DNA from: an uncultured Halomicronema sp.
Lineage (GTDB): Bacteria; Cyanobacteriota; Cyanobacteriia; Phormidesmidales; Phormidesmidaceae
Direction: 5' to 3'
NCBI GenBank assembly: GCA_937899725.1
Contig: CALCCA010000150.1
Coordinates: forward strand, 1 to 54,980
DNA: 54,980 bases
Within the stretch, counting starts at the first letter, position 1. Every line of letters begins with the position of its first letter. The notes beneath the pieces are model-generated. The model saw only the letters and a program-made list of their open reading frames with translations, had not been told where the DNA came from and did not search any database. Below are positions 28,651-37,999 of this stretch, one piece after another. The position numbers and the translations under genes are program-made.

Positions 28651-29265
28651 ATGAAAGCAGTGAAGTTACCCCATGACCAAAGGATCTATGTCAATGTCAT
28701 GGAGAGTTTGGTAGCCCAGGAAGTGGGCAAGCAGATCAAAGAGACCTCACCGAGAATCCGCCGATACTTGCGGATGGAAGAGGTCGTCACCTATGCCCTC
28801 AACCGTCTGCCAACGCTGTATGCCTCTAGTGCGAGGGGGTGGCAGTATCAACGGCAGATCGCTGAACGTGACCTGCATCAAAAGATTAGCGATGCGGTGC
28901 GGCAGGCCATCATGGCGGTTCAAGTTGACCCGCTACGCCTGGCACAACCCTTACAAGTCAGTCGAGACCAAGAAGCCGAAGCAGTGCTCACAACTCTACG
29001 GGCCTTGTTTCAGCTACCTGATTTGAGCTGGGAAGCAGCCCTCAGTCAGTTAAAAGCGGTGGAAACCCAAGCCCTGTTTGCTGACTTAGTTCAGCCTCAA
29101 GCCGCTAACCAGCCCTGGCAGCCCGGCCAACATACGCCTGATGTCGCTTGGACTCACCGCCGTCGCCGCCCTCAGCATCTAAAAGATGAGCCCCTGCAGG
29201 AAGCTAAAGCTCAAAAGTCCAGTGATTCGGACAATGGTTGGGATAACGTGCTTTATCAGCTCTGA
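28651..29265 (+). CDS. ComFB-family (late competence) protein
   Basis: The first 110 residues match the ComFB domain: YVNVMESLVAQEVGKQIK, RRYLRMEEVVTYALNRLPTL, YASSARGWQYQ and a tail VRQAIMAVQVDPLR. In cyanobacteria, proteins of this family (CdgR/ComFB) have been described as cyclic di-GMP receptors linked to cell size and to competence or motility. The remaining 95 residues are a helical segment followed by a basic, low-complexity tail (TPDVAWTHRRRRPQHLK). No membrane segment is present. A c-di-GMP-metabolising enzyme is encoded 21 kb away, but no direct partner is adjacent. The ATG has only a weak GTGAG ahead of it. Confidence 0.88.
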   Translation: MKAVKLPHDQRIYVNVMESLVAQEVGKQIKETSPRIRRYLRMEEVVTYALNRLPTLYASSARGWQYQRQIAERDLHQKISDAVRQAIMAVQVDPLRLAQPLQVSRDQEAEAVLTTLRALFQLPDLSWEAALSQLKAVETQALFADLVQPQAANQPWQPGQHTPDVAWTHRRRRPQHLKDEPLQEAKAQKSSDSDNGWDNVLYQL

Positions 29266-29643
29266 GGAAATTGCCCCAGAAAGCTGTTCTGCAGTGCCCT
29301 TAACCCTGGTCGAACCGGCTCAAAGCCATCACGTCAGGAGCTTCAGCAGCTCATGGCATCGCCCGCCCGCCGCTTAAGGCTCGGTTCATTGCGGCTCAAT
29401 GGTCTACAATCAGCCATCTGATGCTGGCGGGGGAACATCGCTAGACGAGACGTCGTCTGAGAGCACGAAGCAAATCCCACCGAGCCGCTACCTTAGTCAT
29501 CGCGCTCGCACCCCCCTCTTCAATGCCACCAACTCATGGCGTGAGCAGTCGAGGCTTGTGGAAATTTTAAAAACTCAGGAAAACTCAGGAAAATTCAGGA
29601 CAGGCGCGGTAAACTCTGACTATCATCAGGGTGCACGCAACCA
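29266..29643. other. Upstream region of the STAND protein gene
   Basis: No gene is accepted; an 85-codon open frame running into the next gene is not protein-like. The notable content is the phased triple repeat at 29571-29600, listed separately. Confidence 0.55.
29571..29600. promoter_or_regulatory. Three phased 10-bp direct repeats (candidate operator)
   Basis: The units AAACTCAGGA, AAACTCAGGA and AAATTCAGGA follow without spacing, so equivalent bases lie on the same helix face. They are preceded by an AT-rich GAAATTTTAA and end 43 bp before the ATG at 29644. Position and phasing suit a cooperative binding site, perhaps for autoregulation by the DNA-binding-like N-terminal domain of the protein downstream. 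This is inference. Confidence 0.5.
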
Positions 29644-32600
29644 ATGTCTGGGTTAATGGGTTTTGATGAGGCGTTTCGAACAGCTGATTTGGCCGTTCGC
29701 GCAGTTCGCGTTGACGGACTGCGCGATATCGATCGCGTTGTTTTAGAGGGCTCTTGGCATCGTCATACCTATCAAAAAATTGCGGCAGAGGCAGGCTATA
29801 CCGAGGGGTATCTGAGTCGAGACGTGGGGCCAGCGCTATGGACCCTACTGTCTGATGCCTTGGGCATGCAGGTTAAAAAGACGAATTTCCGCACCGCGAT
29901 TGAGCGGTGGTCAGAGCAGATGTTGGCAGAACTCCCGACCACATCGGCTCCAGATTCAGCAGCCAACGGCAATGGTCGCGCGGCGGAGACGACCCTTGTC
30001 GCGGCATCGATGCCTGACGTTGCCAGCTTTTTACCCTTCGATATCTCAGATTTTCGCGGTCGGCAACAGTCGCTAGCCGATTTAGCTGACTGGGTAATCA
30101 ACCATCATGGGCGGCTGTTGTGCCTCTCGGGCATTCCCGGAGTGGGCAAAACTTGGTTGGCAGTCAAGCTAGCGGAGCAAGTGCGGCCCCATTTTCAGCA
30201 GTTTGTCTACCGCGATTTAAGCGATCGCGCCACGCCCTCAGAGCTGCTGGGAGACTTGCTGCGAGAGCTGGGCATCGTACCCGACCGGTCTGAGGCCCTA
30301 GCCGAACGGCTAGATTTGCTGACGCAAACGCTGACTCAGCGTAAGTGTTTGATTGTCTTCGACGGCATTGAAGCGGTCTATCGCCCACACATGCTGGCAG
30401 GCACCTACGATGCTCGCTTTACCGACTACCGTGAGATCTTAGACACCTTAGCGAGTCGTGAGCACCCCAGCTGCGTCGTGTGGGTGGGGCGCGATCTACC
30501 CCGTGCGGCTCTGCCGATTACCGGCTCAGGCTGTCGGCTATTTTGTGTGGAGGGCTTAGATCAGACTGAACTCTCGACCCTGGCAGTTTGGCCACCCGAG
30601 TTGACCGCTACCGAGTCGGATTGGCAATTGCTGAGCCATCACTATGGCGGCATCCCCGCCCTGATACTGGCGGAAGTCGCCCCTCGCATCGCCTCTTTTG
30701 GCCATCGGTTAACGGCTTGTTTAGACGCTTTGCAGCTAGAAACTCAACTGATTCAGACCTATATTGAGACCTGGTTAACGCCATTGTCAGACGTTGAGTG
30801 GCAGGTTCTGACCTGGATGATGCTGGGCCAGCAGCCGCTATCGCTACAGCAAGTCAGTCACTATCTGAATACGTCGATGGCGTTGGGGGCCGTTGAGTCG
30901 TTAGGCGACCGGGGCATCTGTCACTCGCGGGTCGAGACGGGAGCAGATGCCGTCTGGGAATTGGCGTTGCCGGAGCTGCTGTCGCCCTATCTCCGCGATC
31001 GCTTTTTGCAAGCCTTTGCCGCCGCTGATGAAGCTCAGCAGTGGGAGCTGCTCGATCACTATCCGTTGCTGCAGGCGAATGCCCCGGAGATGATTCGCCA
31101 ATGGCAGCGGCAAGCTCTCTTAGGAGCCGTATCCTCGTTGCTGGAAGCCACCTATCGTCAACCAGCGGAGCAGGAACGCTTCTTGCGTCGGGCTTTGCAA
31201 GCGAGTCAGGCACCGGCGCAGCGGGCCGCGGCCGAGGGCTATCGGGCGGGCAACCTGGTGAATTTAGCGCAGTACTGGCAACGCTCTTTAGTGGATATCG
31301 ATTTCCACTCACTGCAGCTGCGCGACGCTGACTTGCAGTCTGACCTCTTTCAAGGCGTCTCGTTTGCTGGGGCTGATCTGCAGCAAACATTATTAGCCAA
31401 ACCGATGGGGCAGTGCCCAGTCATTGCGATCAACGCTCACCAGAACGAAATCGCGGTGGGTGATCAAGATGGTCGGCTGCTGTTGTGGAACCGCCAGAAC
31501 GGTCGCCTGCAGCAGGCCATGTTGACCGTGACGTCGGCCATTCGAGCAATCACGTTTAGTATCGACGGCTATACCCTGGCCGAAGGTCGTCAGGATGGCA
31601 CCATTCGCCTTTGGGATCTTCAGTCTGAATATGGCCCAGAGCTATTTGCCAACACCGCTGATGAGGCGCTCACCACCCTCGCCTTTAGCCCCGATAAGCA
31701 GCTTTTAGTGGGCGGTGATGAGGCTGGCAACCTTTATGTTTGGCGACTCGCTTCGGGGGAGCAACTGCACTGTATTGCCGCCCACAGTGCGGCAGTGACC
31801 GCAATTGCGATTAGCCCCTGCAGTCAATTTCTCTTGACCTGTGGAGAAGACTGCGCCGCCGTCGAGTGGCAGCTCGCTAGTGGCGAAGCCACTCAGCGGT
31901 TTCAAGGGCGACTTACCAGCCGCTTGGGCACCGTCGCGTATCTCCCAGGCGTGCCCCCCAACCGCCTGCGTGCCGTCGTCATTGGCCGTGACGAAGGGCA
32001 GTTAGTGATTTGGGATCTCACCTCAGAACGTCCGTTGAAAGTCATGCAAGAGCCCTGCGATTTGTTCATGACGTTGACCTTGAGTCCCAATGGTCGTTAT
32101 TTAGCCGCCAGTGACATTAGTAATACTGTGTCAGTTTGGGAGGTTGATTCGCGAGCACGGCTCTATCAAATTTCAGCCCCCAGCGCCCCTGTCGAATCGC
32201 TCGTGTTTAGCCCCGACAGCCGCGAGTTGATGACCGGGGGTGACTATATGGTGCAGCGGTGGCATGCCTACTCTGGGCAGTGTTTACGGATCTGGCGCAG
32301 CGATCGCCACCCGGCCAAAAAACTGGCTTTAGCGACTCACCCCCTGCGGCTGTTGAGCTACCACGATGACCAAACGGTCAGGTGTTGGCAGCATGCGGCG
32401 GAGCGACAGCGGTGGCTGCCTCAAGCCCGCCTCCAACTACCGGACGGTAGTCTGGCTGAGCTACTGGCGACAAGTCAGTCCGGGCACTATTGGGCAGTGG
32501 GCACCGCCGCCGGGCAGATCGTCATTTGGGATTGCCGTCAATCACTTTGGCTGGACTGGTCGATGCGCTTACCCAAAAGCATTACGGCCCTCGCCTTTGA

Positions 32601-33294
32601 TCGGGCAGGCACCTTGCTAGCGGCGGGAGATATGACCGGAACGGTAGCCCTTTGGGATTTACCGAACCGAGTGTTTTGCTGGCAACAGCAGCAGACTCAC
32701 ACTGACCCCGTGATGGCCCTAGCATTTACCCCGGATGGGCAACGCATTTACAGTGGCAGTCGCGATCGCACCATCCAAGGCTGGGACTTTGAGGGGCAGG
32801 CGATTGCCCAGCTATCCGACCATCGTCGCCGGGTGCATACGCTTTGCCTATCTGCCGATGGCGACTATTTATATAGCGGCAGCTACGACGGCACTGTGCG
32901 GTGCTGGCAGCTCTCCGATCACACTTGCGTCAAGACTTGGCAAAAGCAAGATCTCTACATTCATGAGATCGCTTTAGATGAGCAGCATCGCCCCGTGGTT
33001 CTCATGAGCGATACCCAAACGGTAGAACTTTGGGAACTTGATACGGATACCTGTCGCGCCACCTTTACCCCCCATGCGGAAGCAAACTGGCACATCAGTA
33101 CAAGTCCCGATGGCCAGGCGATCGCCTGTGCTAGCCAAAACGGTGACATTAATATCTGGTCGCTGGCCACGGGCCAAAAGCAAGGTCAGCTGCGGGTCGA
33201 TCGCCCCTATGAAGGGATGCAGATCGGCGGCTCTCAGGGGCTGACCGACTCAGAGCGACAGATGCTGTATTCCCTCGGAGCCACAGACTATTAA
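29644..33294 (+). CDS. STAND NTPase: N-terminal helical domain, NB-ARC, WD40 propellers
   Basis: This 1,216-residue cytoplasmic protein has three parts. Residues 1-95 (DEAFRTADLAVRAVRVDGL, YQKIAAEAGYTEGYLSRDV) resemble the helix-turn-helix-like N-terminal domain of vWA-MoxR-associated proteins. About 140-450 is an NB-ARC NTPase with P-loop GIPGVGKT at 163-170 and Walker B LIVFDG near 236, followed by helical winged-helix and linker regions. A short pentapeptide-like strip (LRDADLQ, FAGADLQ) lies at about 560-580. About 590-1195 holds some fourteen WD40 repeats with typical VxAIAFSPDG and xxLWDL elements, probably two propellers. By analogy with other STAND proteins, ligand binding to the WD40 part would drive ATP-dependent oligomerisation and activate the N-terminal domain. 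Signalling and phage defence are both possible. The neighbours give no clear choice. Confidence 0.9.
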   Translation: MSGLMGFDEAFRTADLAVRAVRVDGLRDIDRVVLEGSWHRHTYQKIAAEAGYTEGYLSRDVGPALWTLLSDALGMQVKKTNFRTAIERWSEQMLAELPTTSAPDSAANGNGRAAETTLVAASMPDVASFLPFDISDFRGRQQSLADLADWVINHHGRLLCLSGIPGVGKTWLAVKLAEQVRPHFQQFVYRDLSDRATPSELLGDLLRELGIVPDRSEALAERLDLLTQTLTQRKCLIVFDGIEAVYRPHMLAGTYDARFTDYREILDTLASREHPSCVVWVGRDLPRAALPITGSGCRLFCVEGLDQTELSTLAVWPPELTATESDWQLLSHHYGGIPALILAEVAPRIASFGHRLTACLDALQLETQLIQTYIETWLTPLSDVEWQVLTWMMLGQQPLSLQQVSHYLNTSMALGAVESLGDRGICHSRVETGADAVWELALPELLSPYLRDRFLQAFAAADEAQQWELLDHYPLLQANAPEMIRQWQRQALLGAVSSLLEATYRQPAEQERFLRRALQASQAPAQRAAAEGYRAGNLVNLAQYWQRSLVDIDFHSLQLRDADLQSDLFQGVSFAGADLQQTLLAKPMGQCPVIAINAHQNEIAVGDQDGRLLLWNRQNGRLQQAMLTVTSAIRAITFSIDGYTLAEGRQDGTIRLWDLQSEYGPELFANTADEALTTLAFSPDKQLLVGGDEAGNLYVWRLASGEQLHCIAAHSAAVTAIAISPCSQFLLTCGEDCAAVEWQLASGEATQRFQGRLTSRLGTVAYLPGVPPNRLRAVVIGRDEGQLVIWDLTSERPLKVMQEPCDLFMTLTLSPNGRYLAASDISNTVSVWEVDSRARLYQISAPSAPVESLVFSPDSRELMTGGDYMVQRWHAYSGQCLRIWRSDRHPAKKLALATHPLRLLSYHDDQTVRCWQHAAERQRWLPQARLQLPDGSLAELLATSQSGHYWAVGTAAGQIVIWDCRQSLWLDWSMRLPKSITALAFDRAGTLLAAGDMTGTVALWDLPNRVFCWQQQQTHTDPVMALAFTPDGQRIYSGSRDRTIQGWDFEGQAIAQLSDHRRRVHTLCLSADGDYLYSGSYDGTVRCWQLSDHTCVKTWQKQDLYIHEIALDEQHRPVVLMSDTQTVELWELDTDTCRATFTPHAEANWHISTSPDGQAIACASQNGDINIWSLATGQKQGQLRVDRPYEGMQIGGSQGLTDSERQMLYSLGATDY

Positions 33295-33308
33295 CTCATG
33301 ACGCGCCC

Positions 33309-35411
33309 TCACTCCAGCGTGAATTCCTCAGCGGTATCAACCAGGGTTAACAACGGGCCCAGTTGTTCTTGACCGTTCACTGCCAAATCGCTGTGACATA
33401 AAATGACTTGCTCGGTAGCGCGCCCCAGTAAGTCTCGCAAGATGCGCTCTAGACGGGCTTCGTGACTGCGTTCAATAAAATCAACGGGCCAGGGCTGCCC
33501 ATGCCGCTGCTGCAAGAACATGGGATAGCCAAACAACGCATCCGTGCCCGTGAGCCAGCGCGGTGAACTGGCATCGAGCCAAAACTGCCAGCGATGGTGC
33601 AGCCGCTGCGATCGATATTGAAACACGGTTGAGAGTGTCACGCCCTGCTGTCCGTGCTCTAATGGCTTCACCGGAAACGGGTTGGCCGCCACAATCCCCT
33701 GCAGCAGCAGCGCCAAAAAGCGACCTTCGGGGGACAGCGGGGAGGCTGGAGGATCGGATTCCAGACGCTGCTGCTGTCGGAGACGGCCCTGCACCTGCCA
33801 AAAATGCTGAGCTGTTTCCATCAGTTCTCGCAGGGCGGCCAGCTGGTCATAGGGGAGATAGTTGCCCCGCCACAAAAAAGATTGAATCGTGCGATCGATC
33901 AAGCTGACGGGGCTGGTAATCAAGCGCTGCTGGAGCGCCTGCCGCTGCTGGGCGATCCAGTCGCGTAGCACGTTGTAGGCATCAGTAGCTCGATAGCCGA
34001 GCCGATCCCACCGGGGGAACTCGCTCACGGCCAAAAGATCGGGGCGCTGAGGATCAGGATAAAAACAGTGGTCAACAATCAGCTCAGCCCGCACCGGATC
34101 GATTTGCACACGCTCAAACCACGACTGGCTCGGGTCACCCTGGGTCGACTGGCTAAGCACCACCAGCATTTCGGCGACGGCATCTTTGGTTAAAAACCGC
34201 CCCAGCGCCGGATAGATGAAGGGCACCATGGTCAAGATGGCGCGCACCAGGGGAGTGCTGACCAGCGGTCGCTGATCGTTGAGCGAGGCCACCGGAATGT
34301 GTTGTTTCTGCAAGATTTCGGCCAGGGTATAGCGGGCGATCGCATCAAACCCTGGCCCAATTACCGCAATGTCGCCAGGGGTAACTTGCTCCTGTTGGAT
34401 GGCGGCCGCGATCGCCTCGGCGGTTTGGCGCAACAGCTCTCCCCGCGAGGTGGCTTGAATCACCTGCACCGCCGACATCGGCTCTGGCACCGCCAGCGGA
34501 TCGAGGACGGCAGTGACGATGGGGTCGGCCCAAGCACTGGCTAAGGACTCGGCAACGACGGGAGTGAGCTCTTCGACCGTTTTTGCCCCCGCCCGGAGCA
34601 GTCCTAACGCCTCGGGGTCAGCCCCGACCCCGAGGCGAATCTTACCGTGGGGATTCCACGTAACGGCGGTCGGCAGCTGCCACGCGTCGGCCTGCCGCCA
34701 CAGCTCAGCAAAAATCGCCGGATACTCGTCAAAATCATCGGCCATCAGACCACAAAAGCGCTCGGCGAATTTCGCCTGATACAGCGGCTGAGGCAGCAAA
34801 TGTCGCCAATACAGTTCGGTAGCGATGCTGTAGGTCAAAAAGCTCTGGCTCAAGCACCAGTCGCGCCATTGCATGACAGCTTGGGCGATCGCCCCCCAAA
34901 CGTCAGCCGAGGCAATGCCCCCGGGCAGGGCCGCAACCAACAGCTCCGGCAAAGCCTCTGCCGGGGTACCGCTAGTCGCCGCTAGTTGCAAAAAATCGAG
35001 CGATCGCCGCACGGTTTGCGTTTCAGTCCAACCGGGGACCTCTAAGGTGCCGCGATCCAGCTGATCACGCCAGAGTTGAGTCGCTAACTCCTGCTCATTT
35101 TCGGGCCGCAACGGCATTGGAAATTGCGGGCTGAGCCCTAAGGTTTCCACCAATAGGGGCCAAAACAAGGTCACCTCGTTTTGAATGAACCCGGCTGGCG
35201 TGGCCGTCGTGATGGGGAGGGTCGCCGGTAAGCTATCGACCAGGCGATCGCTCAGGGTGAGGCGATTATCGCCATTAGCTGCGAATAATAAAAAGACAGC
35301 CCCCGCTCGACGGCCCGCCATTGGTGCCGTCGCTATTTCGGCAATATGGGCCAGCAACCGAGTGGTTTTGCCACTCCGGGTGGGGCCTTCAATCCAGATG
35401 AGATCTGCCAT
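33309..35411 (-). CDS. Degenerate UvrD/RecB-like P-loop protein
   Basis: This protein of about 700 residues begins ADLIWIEGPTRSGKTTRLLAHI, a good Walker A motif. The later order of segments follows superfamily 1 helicases. The Walker B/DEAD-like motif reads LMADDFDEYPAIF near residue 225, with Asp-Asp where active helicases have Asp-Glu. The Q/motif III region (GKIRLGVGADPEAL) also lacks the usual GDxxQ. A motif-V-like stretch is DIAVIGPGFDAIARY. It keeps nucleotide binding but may not unwind DNA. Cyanobacterial relatives are usually called recombinase family proteins. I chose ATG 35411 because it sits directly before the first strand; GTG/TTG-type starts up to 35447 are possible. It is tail-to-tail with the STAND gene, 14 bp apart. 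Confidence 0.75.
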   Translation of the reverse strand: MADLIWIEGPTRSGKTTRLLAHIAEIATAPMAGRRAGAVFLLFAANGDNRLTLSDRLVDSLPATLPITTATPAGFIQNEVTLFWPLLVETLGLSPQFPMPLRPENEQELATQLWRDQLDRGTLEVPGWTETQTVRRSLDFLQLAATSGTPAEALPELLVAALPGGIASADVWGAIAQAVMQWRDWCLSQSFLTYSIATELYWRHLLPQPLYQAKFAERFCGLMADDFDEYPAIFAELWRQADAWQLPTAVTWNPHGKIRLGVGADPEALGLLRAGAKTVEELTPVVAESLASAWADPIVTAVLDPLAVPEPMSAVQVIQATSRGELLRQTAEAIAAAIQQEQVTPGDIAVIGPGFDAIARYTLAEILQKQHIPVASLNDQRPLVSTPLVRAILTMVPFIYPALGRFLTKDAVAEMLVVLSQSTQGDPSQSWFERVQIDPVRAELIVDHCFYPDPQRPDLLAVSEFPRWDRLGYRATDAYNVLRDWIAQQRQALQQRLITSPVSLIDRTIQSFLWRGNYLPYDQLAALRELMETAQHFWQVQGRLRQQQRLESDPPASPLSPEGRFLALLLQGIVAANPFPVKPLEHGQQGVTLSTVFQYRSQRLHHRWQFWLDASSPRWLTGTDALFGYPMFLQQRHGQPWPVDFIERSHEARLERILRDLLGRATEQVILCHSDLAVNGQEQLGPLLTLVDTAEEFTLE

Positions 35412-35531
35412 GTTCAAAGCTGATGGCGAGCAACTGTAGCGCGCCAAGAAATTTTATGCTCGGCTTCAAACCTAATCCAGACCCATTTCACGCGGTTAGG
35501 CAGAGCCAGTAGCGGTTATGCTGATGCCCCA

Positions 35532-35978
35532 CTATTCCACCATAATCGTGACGGGCTCTGAAACCACGGGGGGATTGTAAGGCACGTGAATGTAGTTGGC
35601 TAGCAGCAACTGCAGGGTATGCTCACCCGGCGGCAGACTGATGATGGTCTCCGTTTGACCACCGCCAAAGTGTCTGATCTGATCAGTGGCCTGCAGTGAC
35701 GTATCCAAGTCAGGCAATTCCGCTAAATCGATCAGCAAGTGGTGGTGCCCTGTCCCTAATTTTTCTACCCCGGCCGGAGCCACACCCATACCCGACAGCC
35801 CGAATTTGACCGTGAAAGGACTTGATACCACGTCACCATCTTGAGGCGTAATTAAGTAGACTGTAGCCCCGGCTGGCGCAGTAGAACGAGACTCACTCGC
35901 CCAAACGGGGCTAACACTCAAAACGAGACTAGCCAACACGATGAGTAGTCCACTCACGATCTCGATCGCACGTTTCAT
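35532..35978 (-). CDS. Secreted DUF4399 protein
   Basis: This protein of about 148 residues starts with a signal peptide (MKRAIEIVSGLLIVLASLVL, cleavage near VWA-SES). The mature part is a DUF4399 domain: GATVYLITPQDGDVVSSPF, VKFGLSGMGVAPAG, GTGHHHLLID, DQIRHFGGGQTE and LPPGEHTLQLLLANY. The GxGHHHLLID signature with three histidines suggests metal binding, though the family has no established activity. It is predicted periplasmic. ATG 35978 is preferred over an upstream start because AGGAAGG lies six bases before it. Confidence 0.9.
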   Translation of the reverse strand: MKRAIEIVSGLLIVLASLVLSVSPVWASESRSTAPAGATVYLITPQDGDVVSSPFTVKFGLSGMGVAPAGVEKLGTGHHHLLIDLAELPDLDTSLQATDQIRHFGGGQTETIISLPPGEHTLQLLLANYIHVPYNPPVVSEPVTIMVE

Positions 35979-36102
35979 AACAACCTTCCTCAACAACTGC
36001 GCGCTCTTGCCCTACACTCTATCGATTCTTGTTCAAGAGCGCGAGGGGTAGCCGTTGGGGGCATGATCTAGGGGCATTCACTTACGGAACTAGGGGATTC
36101 AC

Positions 36103-36576
36103 TTATGGAGGGACTGGCCCCGACCCAGATGAACAGTCATAGACTTCAACCCCCATCACCAAATTGTCATCAAACTCTTCAAACTTCTCAGGCTGGGCAT
36201 TAATCGTAAACAGTGGATAGTTCATTTGTTGACTGGCACCGATAAAACCAATCTGAACGTAGCACTGGCCGCCACCAACCCCCCAGTGGTCATAGTCATA
36301 TTTGCCACCAAAGGGTACATCTTGGGGCCAGTTGACGATACCCTCCGGTTGGACATCCCGGTTGACATCGGGCGGATATTGACCAAATTCGGTCCGATAT
36401 AGCTGGACTTCTCGTGACATGACGCCCATGCTTTGCTTAACTTCGGCATAGCGGGCACGCTGCATCATGGCGGTATAGGCTGGCAGGGCGAGAGCAGCTA
36501 AGACCCCCAGAATCACGGTGACGACGAGTAACTCAATCAGAGTGAAACCCTGTTGGCTTTTCCAACGAGTTTGCAT
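36103..36576 (-). CDS. Type IV pilin-like protein
   Basis: This 157-residue prepilin has a ten-residue basic leader (MQTRWKSQQG) cut before FTLIELLVVTVILGVLAALA, with the conserved Glu at position +5. The hydrophobic helix then runs into a globular domain with two cysteines (GGQCYVQIG, VYDCSSG) that could form the C-terminal disulfide loop. PilD would process it at the inner membrane and it would join a pilus or pseudopilus. No other pil gene is close, so it may be a minor pilin encoded away from the main clusters. The start is ATG. Confidence 0.9.
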   Translation of the reverse strand: MQTRWKSQQGFTLIELLVVTVILGVLAALALPAYTAMMQRARYAEVKQSMGVMSREVQLYRTEFGQYPPDVNRDVQPEGIVNWPQDVPFGGKYDYDHWGVGGGQCYVQIGFIGASQQMNYPLFTINAQPEKFEEFDDNLVMGVEVYDCSSGSGPVPP

Positions 36577-37169
36577 GGCTTTAATTTAGGGGTTGACTAC
36601 AACGATCCGTGCCTGGCAGCAGGGAAAACAGCAGCGCTCTCATCAATCGAGGTTGGGTCAAAAACGCCAATTGGAGAAGCTGGGTCTTTCTGATGTGCCG
36701 GTGGCGTCCAAACTGTCTGCTCGCTTACACCGTGAATCTCCCCAGTCAAAGGCGATTGCCCGCCACCTAGAAGCCCAGTGCAAGTGGTATCCCCCCCTTA
36801 TTCAGAGCTTTATCGGTAGGAACAGGGTTCTGATCGGTGAGTTCAAGAAGGCTACATAATCACAATGTCAGCCTTTATACTTGCTTTATACATTTCCCAG
36901 CGAAAATCCTGAGTTCAGCATAGTAAGGCCCTATAGCCAAGCTGTATAGCAGTTCTCAGCGAGCAGACTCCTGAGGCCATCTTGGTCACATAGAGGAACC
37001 CAAGAGCCGGGGCCAGATTTTTAGTCCTATGGTCAGCGCCTCCGCATCAGTCTCTTCAGCTCTGGCGGCCAGCTCTGGCTGAATGGCGGCCCTTCATTTC
37101 CCTAACCAACAGGACACGCAAGGCCGCCCAGGAGCAAATTTTGGAGCGGTACTTTGAGGCGATCGCCGG
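36577..37169. other. Intergenic region with a doubtful small ORF
   Basis: A plus-strand frame from a TTG at 36593 to 36859 would encode an 88-residue basic protein (RAWQQGKQQRSHQSRLGQKR and so on). It has no recognised domain and no Shine-Dalgarno sequence. I leave it unannotated as a gene. The rest holds nothing recognised. Confidence 0.45.
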
Positions 37170-37733
37170 TCACGGCTGAGGCGCGGCAAGGGTCTGCAAC
37201 AGCTCACCATAAACGTTGACCAAATCAGGGAGTTGATAGTGCGCATTGAGACCGCTGGGATTAGGCAGCACCCACAGCTGAGTGTCGCCCAACCGTTCGG
37301 TTTGTCGACCGATCTGAGCTCGCCGCTGCTGAAAGGCCACGCGATAAGCAGTAATACCTAAAATAGCGAGCCACTGCGGTCGGAATTTTGACACTTTGGC
37401 AGTCAGCTCCTGATAGCCCTGGAGCAGTTCGGCAGGCGTCAGCTCATCAGCGCGCGCGGTGGCTCTAGCGACGATATTGGTCATGCCATAGCCAGCATCA
37501 AGTAACGTGCGATCTTCCGTGGGATCTAGGCAGTGATCGGTAAACCCAGCCTGGTGCAACGTTTTCCACAGACGATTGCCGGGTCGAGCGAAGTGGTGTC
37601 CAACGGCGGCGCTATAGATACTGGCGTTAATTCCACAAAATAATACCTTGAGGTCGGGGCCGATGATATCGGGCACTTCGCTATTGTAGGCAGCTTGGAT
37701 CTCGGCTTTGCTGGGTTTACGCAGTTGCGTCAT
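37170..37733 (-). CDS. mug: G/U mismatch-specific DNA glycosylase
   Basis: Mug removes uracil and related bases opposite guanine in double-stranded DNA, starting base-excision repair. The protein of about 187 residues shows motif 1 as LKVLFCGINASIYS, where the Asn of GINAS is the catalytic residue and Ala-Ser replaces the common Pro-Gly/Ser. Motif 2 is LPNPSGLNAHY, the Mug form that wedges into the helix. GHHFARPGNRLWKTL and GYGMTNIVARATARADEL are also typical of the family. ATG 37733 is preferred to a TTG nine bases upstream. It is monocistronic, with tRNA-Arg upstream on the same strand. Confidence 0.93.
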   Translation of the reverse strand: MTQLRKPSKAEIQAAYNSEVPDIIGPDLKVLFCGINASIYSAAVGHHFARPGNRLWKTLHQAGFTDHCLDPTEDRTLLDAGYGMTNIVARATARADELTPAELLQGYQELTAKVSKFRPQWLAILGITAYRVAFQQRRAQIGRQTERLGDTQLWVLPNPSGLNAHYQLPDLVNVYGELLQTLAAPQP

Positions 37734-37999
37734 AGCACTCAAACTTGTCAGGCAGAAGTCACATCAAAGGGCAGAGCCCCCTCACCGCTGACCTTAACCC
37801 AAAGCATCCCCAGATTTACCTGAGCTGAGCGCAGGCGTTCGCTGAGCGTCTCCCTGAGGTCACAGACGACATCCCCACAGAAACCTCCTATGCGCTCTCG
37901 GCAGGCTGCGTCCACAGTTTTACGGAGGGGATAGTTGAGTAGCTCAACTACCTGGCCATTAACAGGGATGGCAAAGCTAAAAATGGTCTTTAATTAAAC

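Noticed and set aside
36593-36859. 88-residue basic ORF from a TTG start
   Set aside because: No Shine-Dalgarno sequence, no recognised domain, and it starts immediately beside the divergent pilin gene; left as doubtful.
37741-37999. Possible small gene between mug and tRNA-Arg
   Set aside because: No open frame of reasonable length or codon pattern on either strand.
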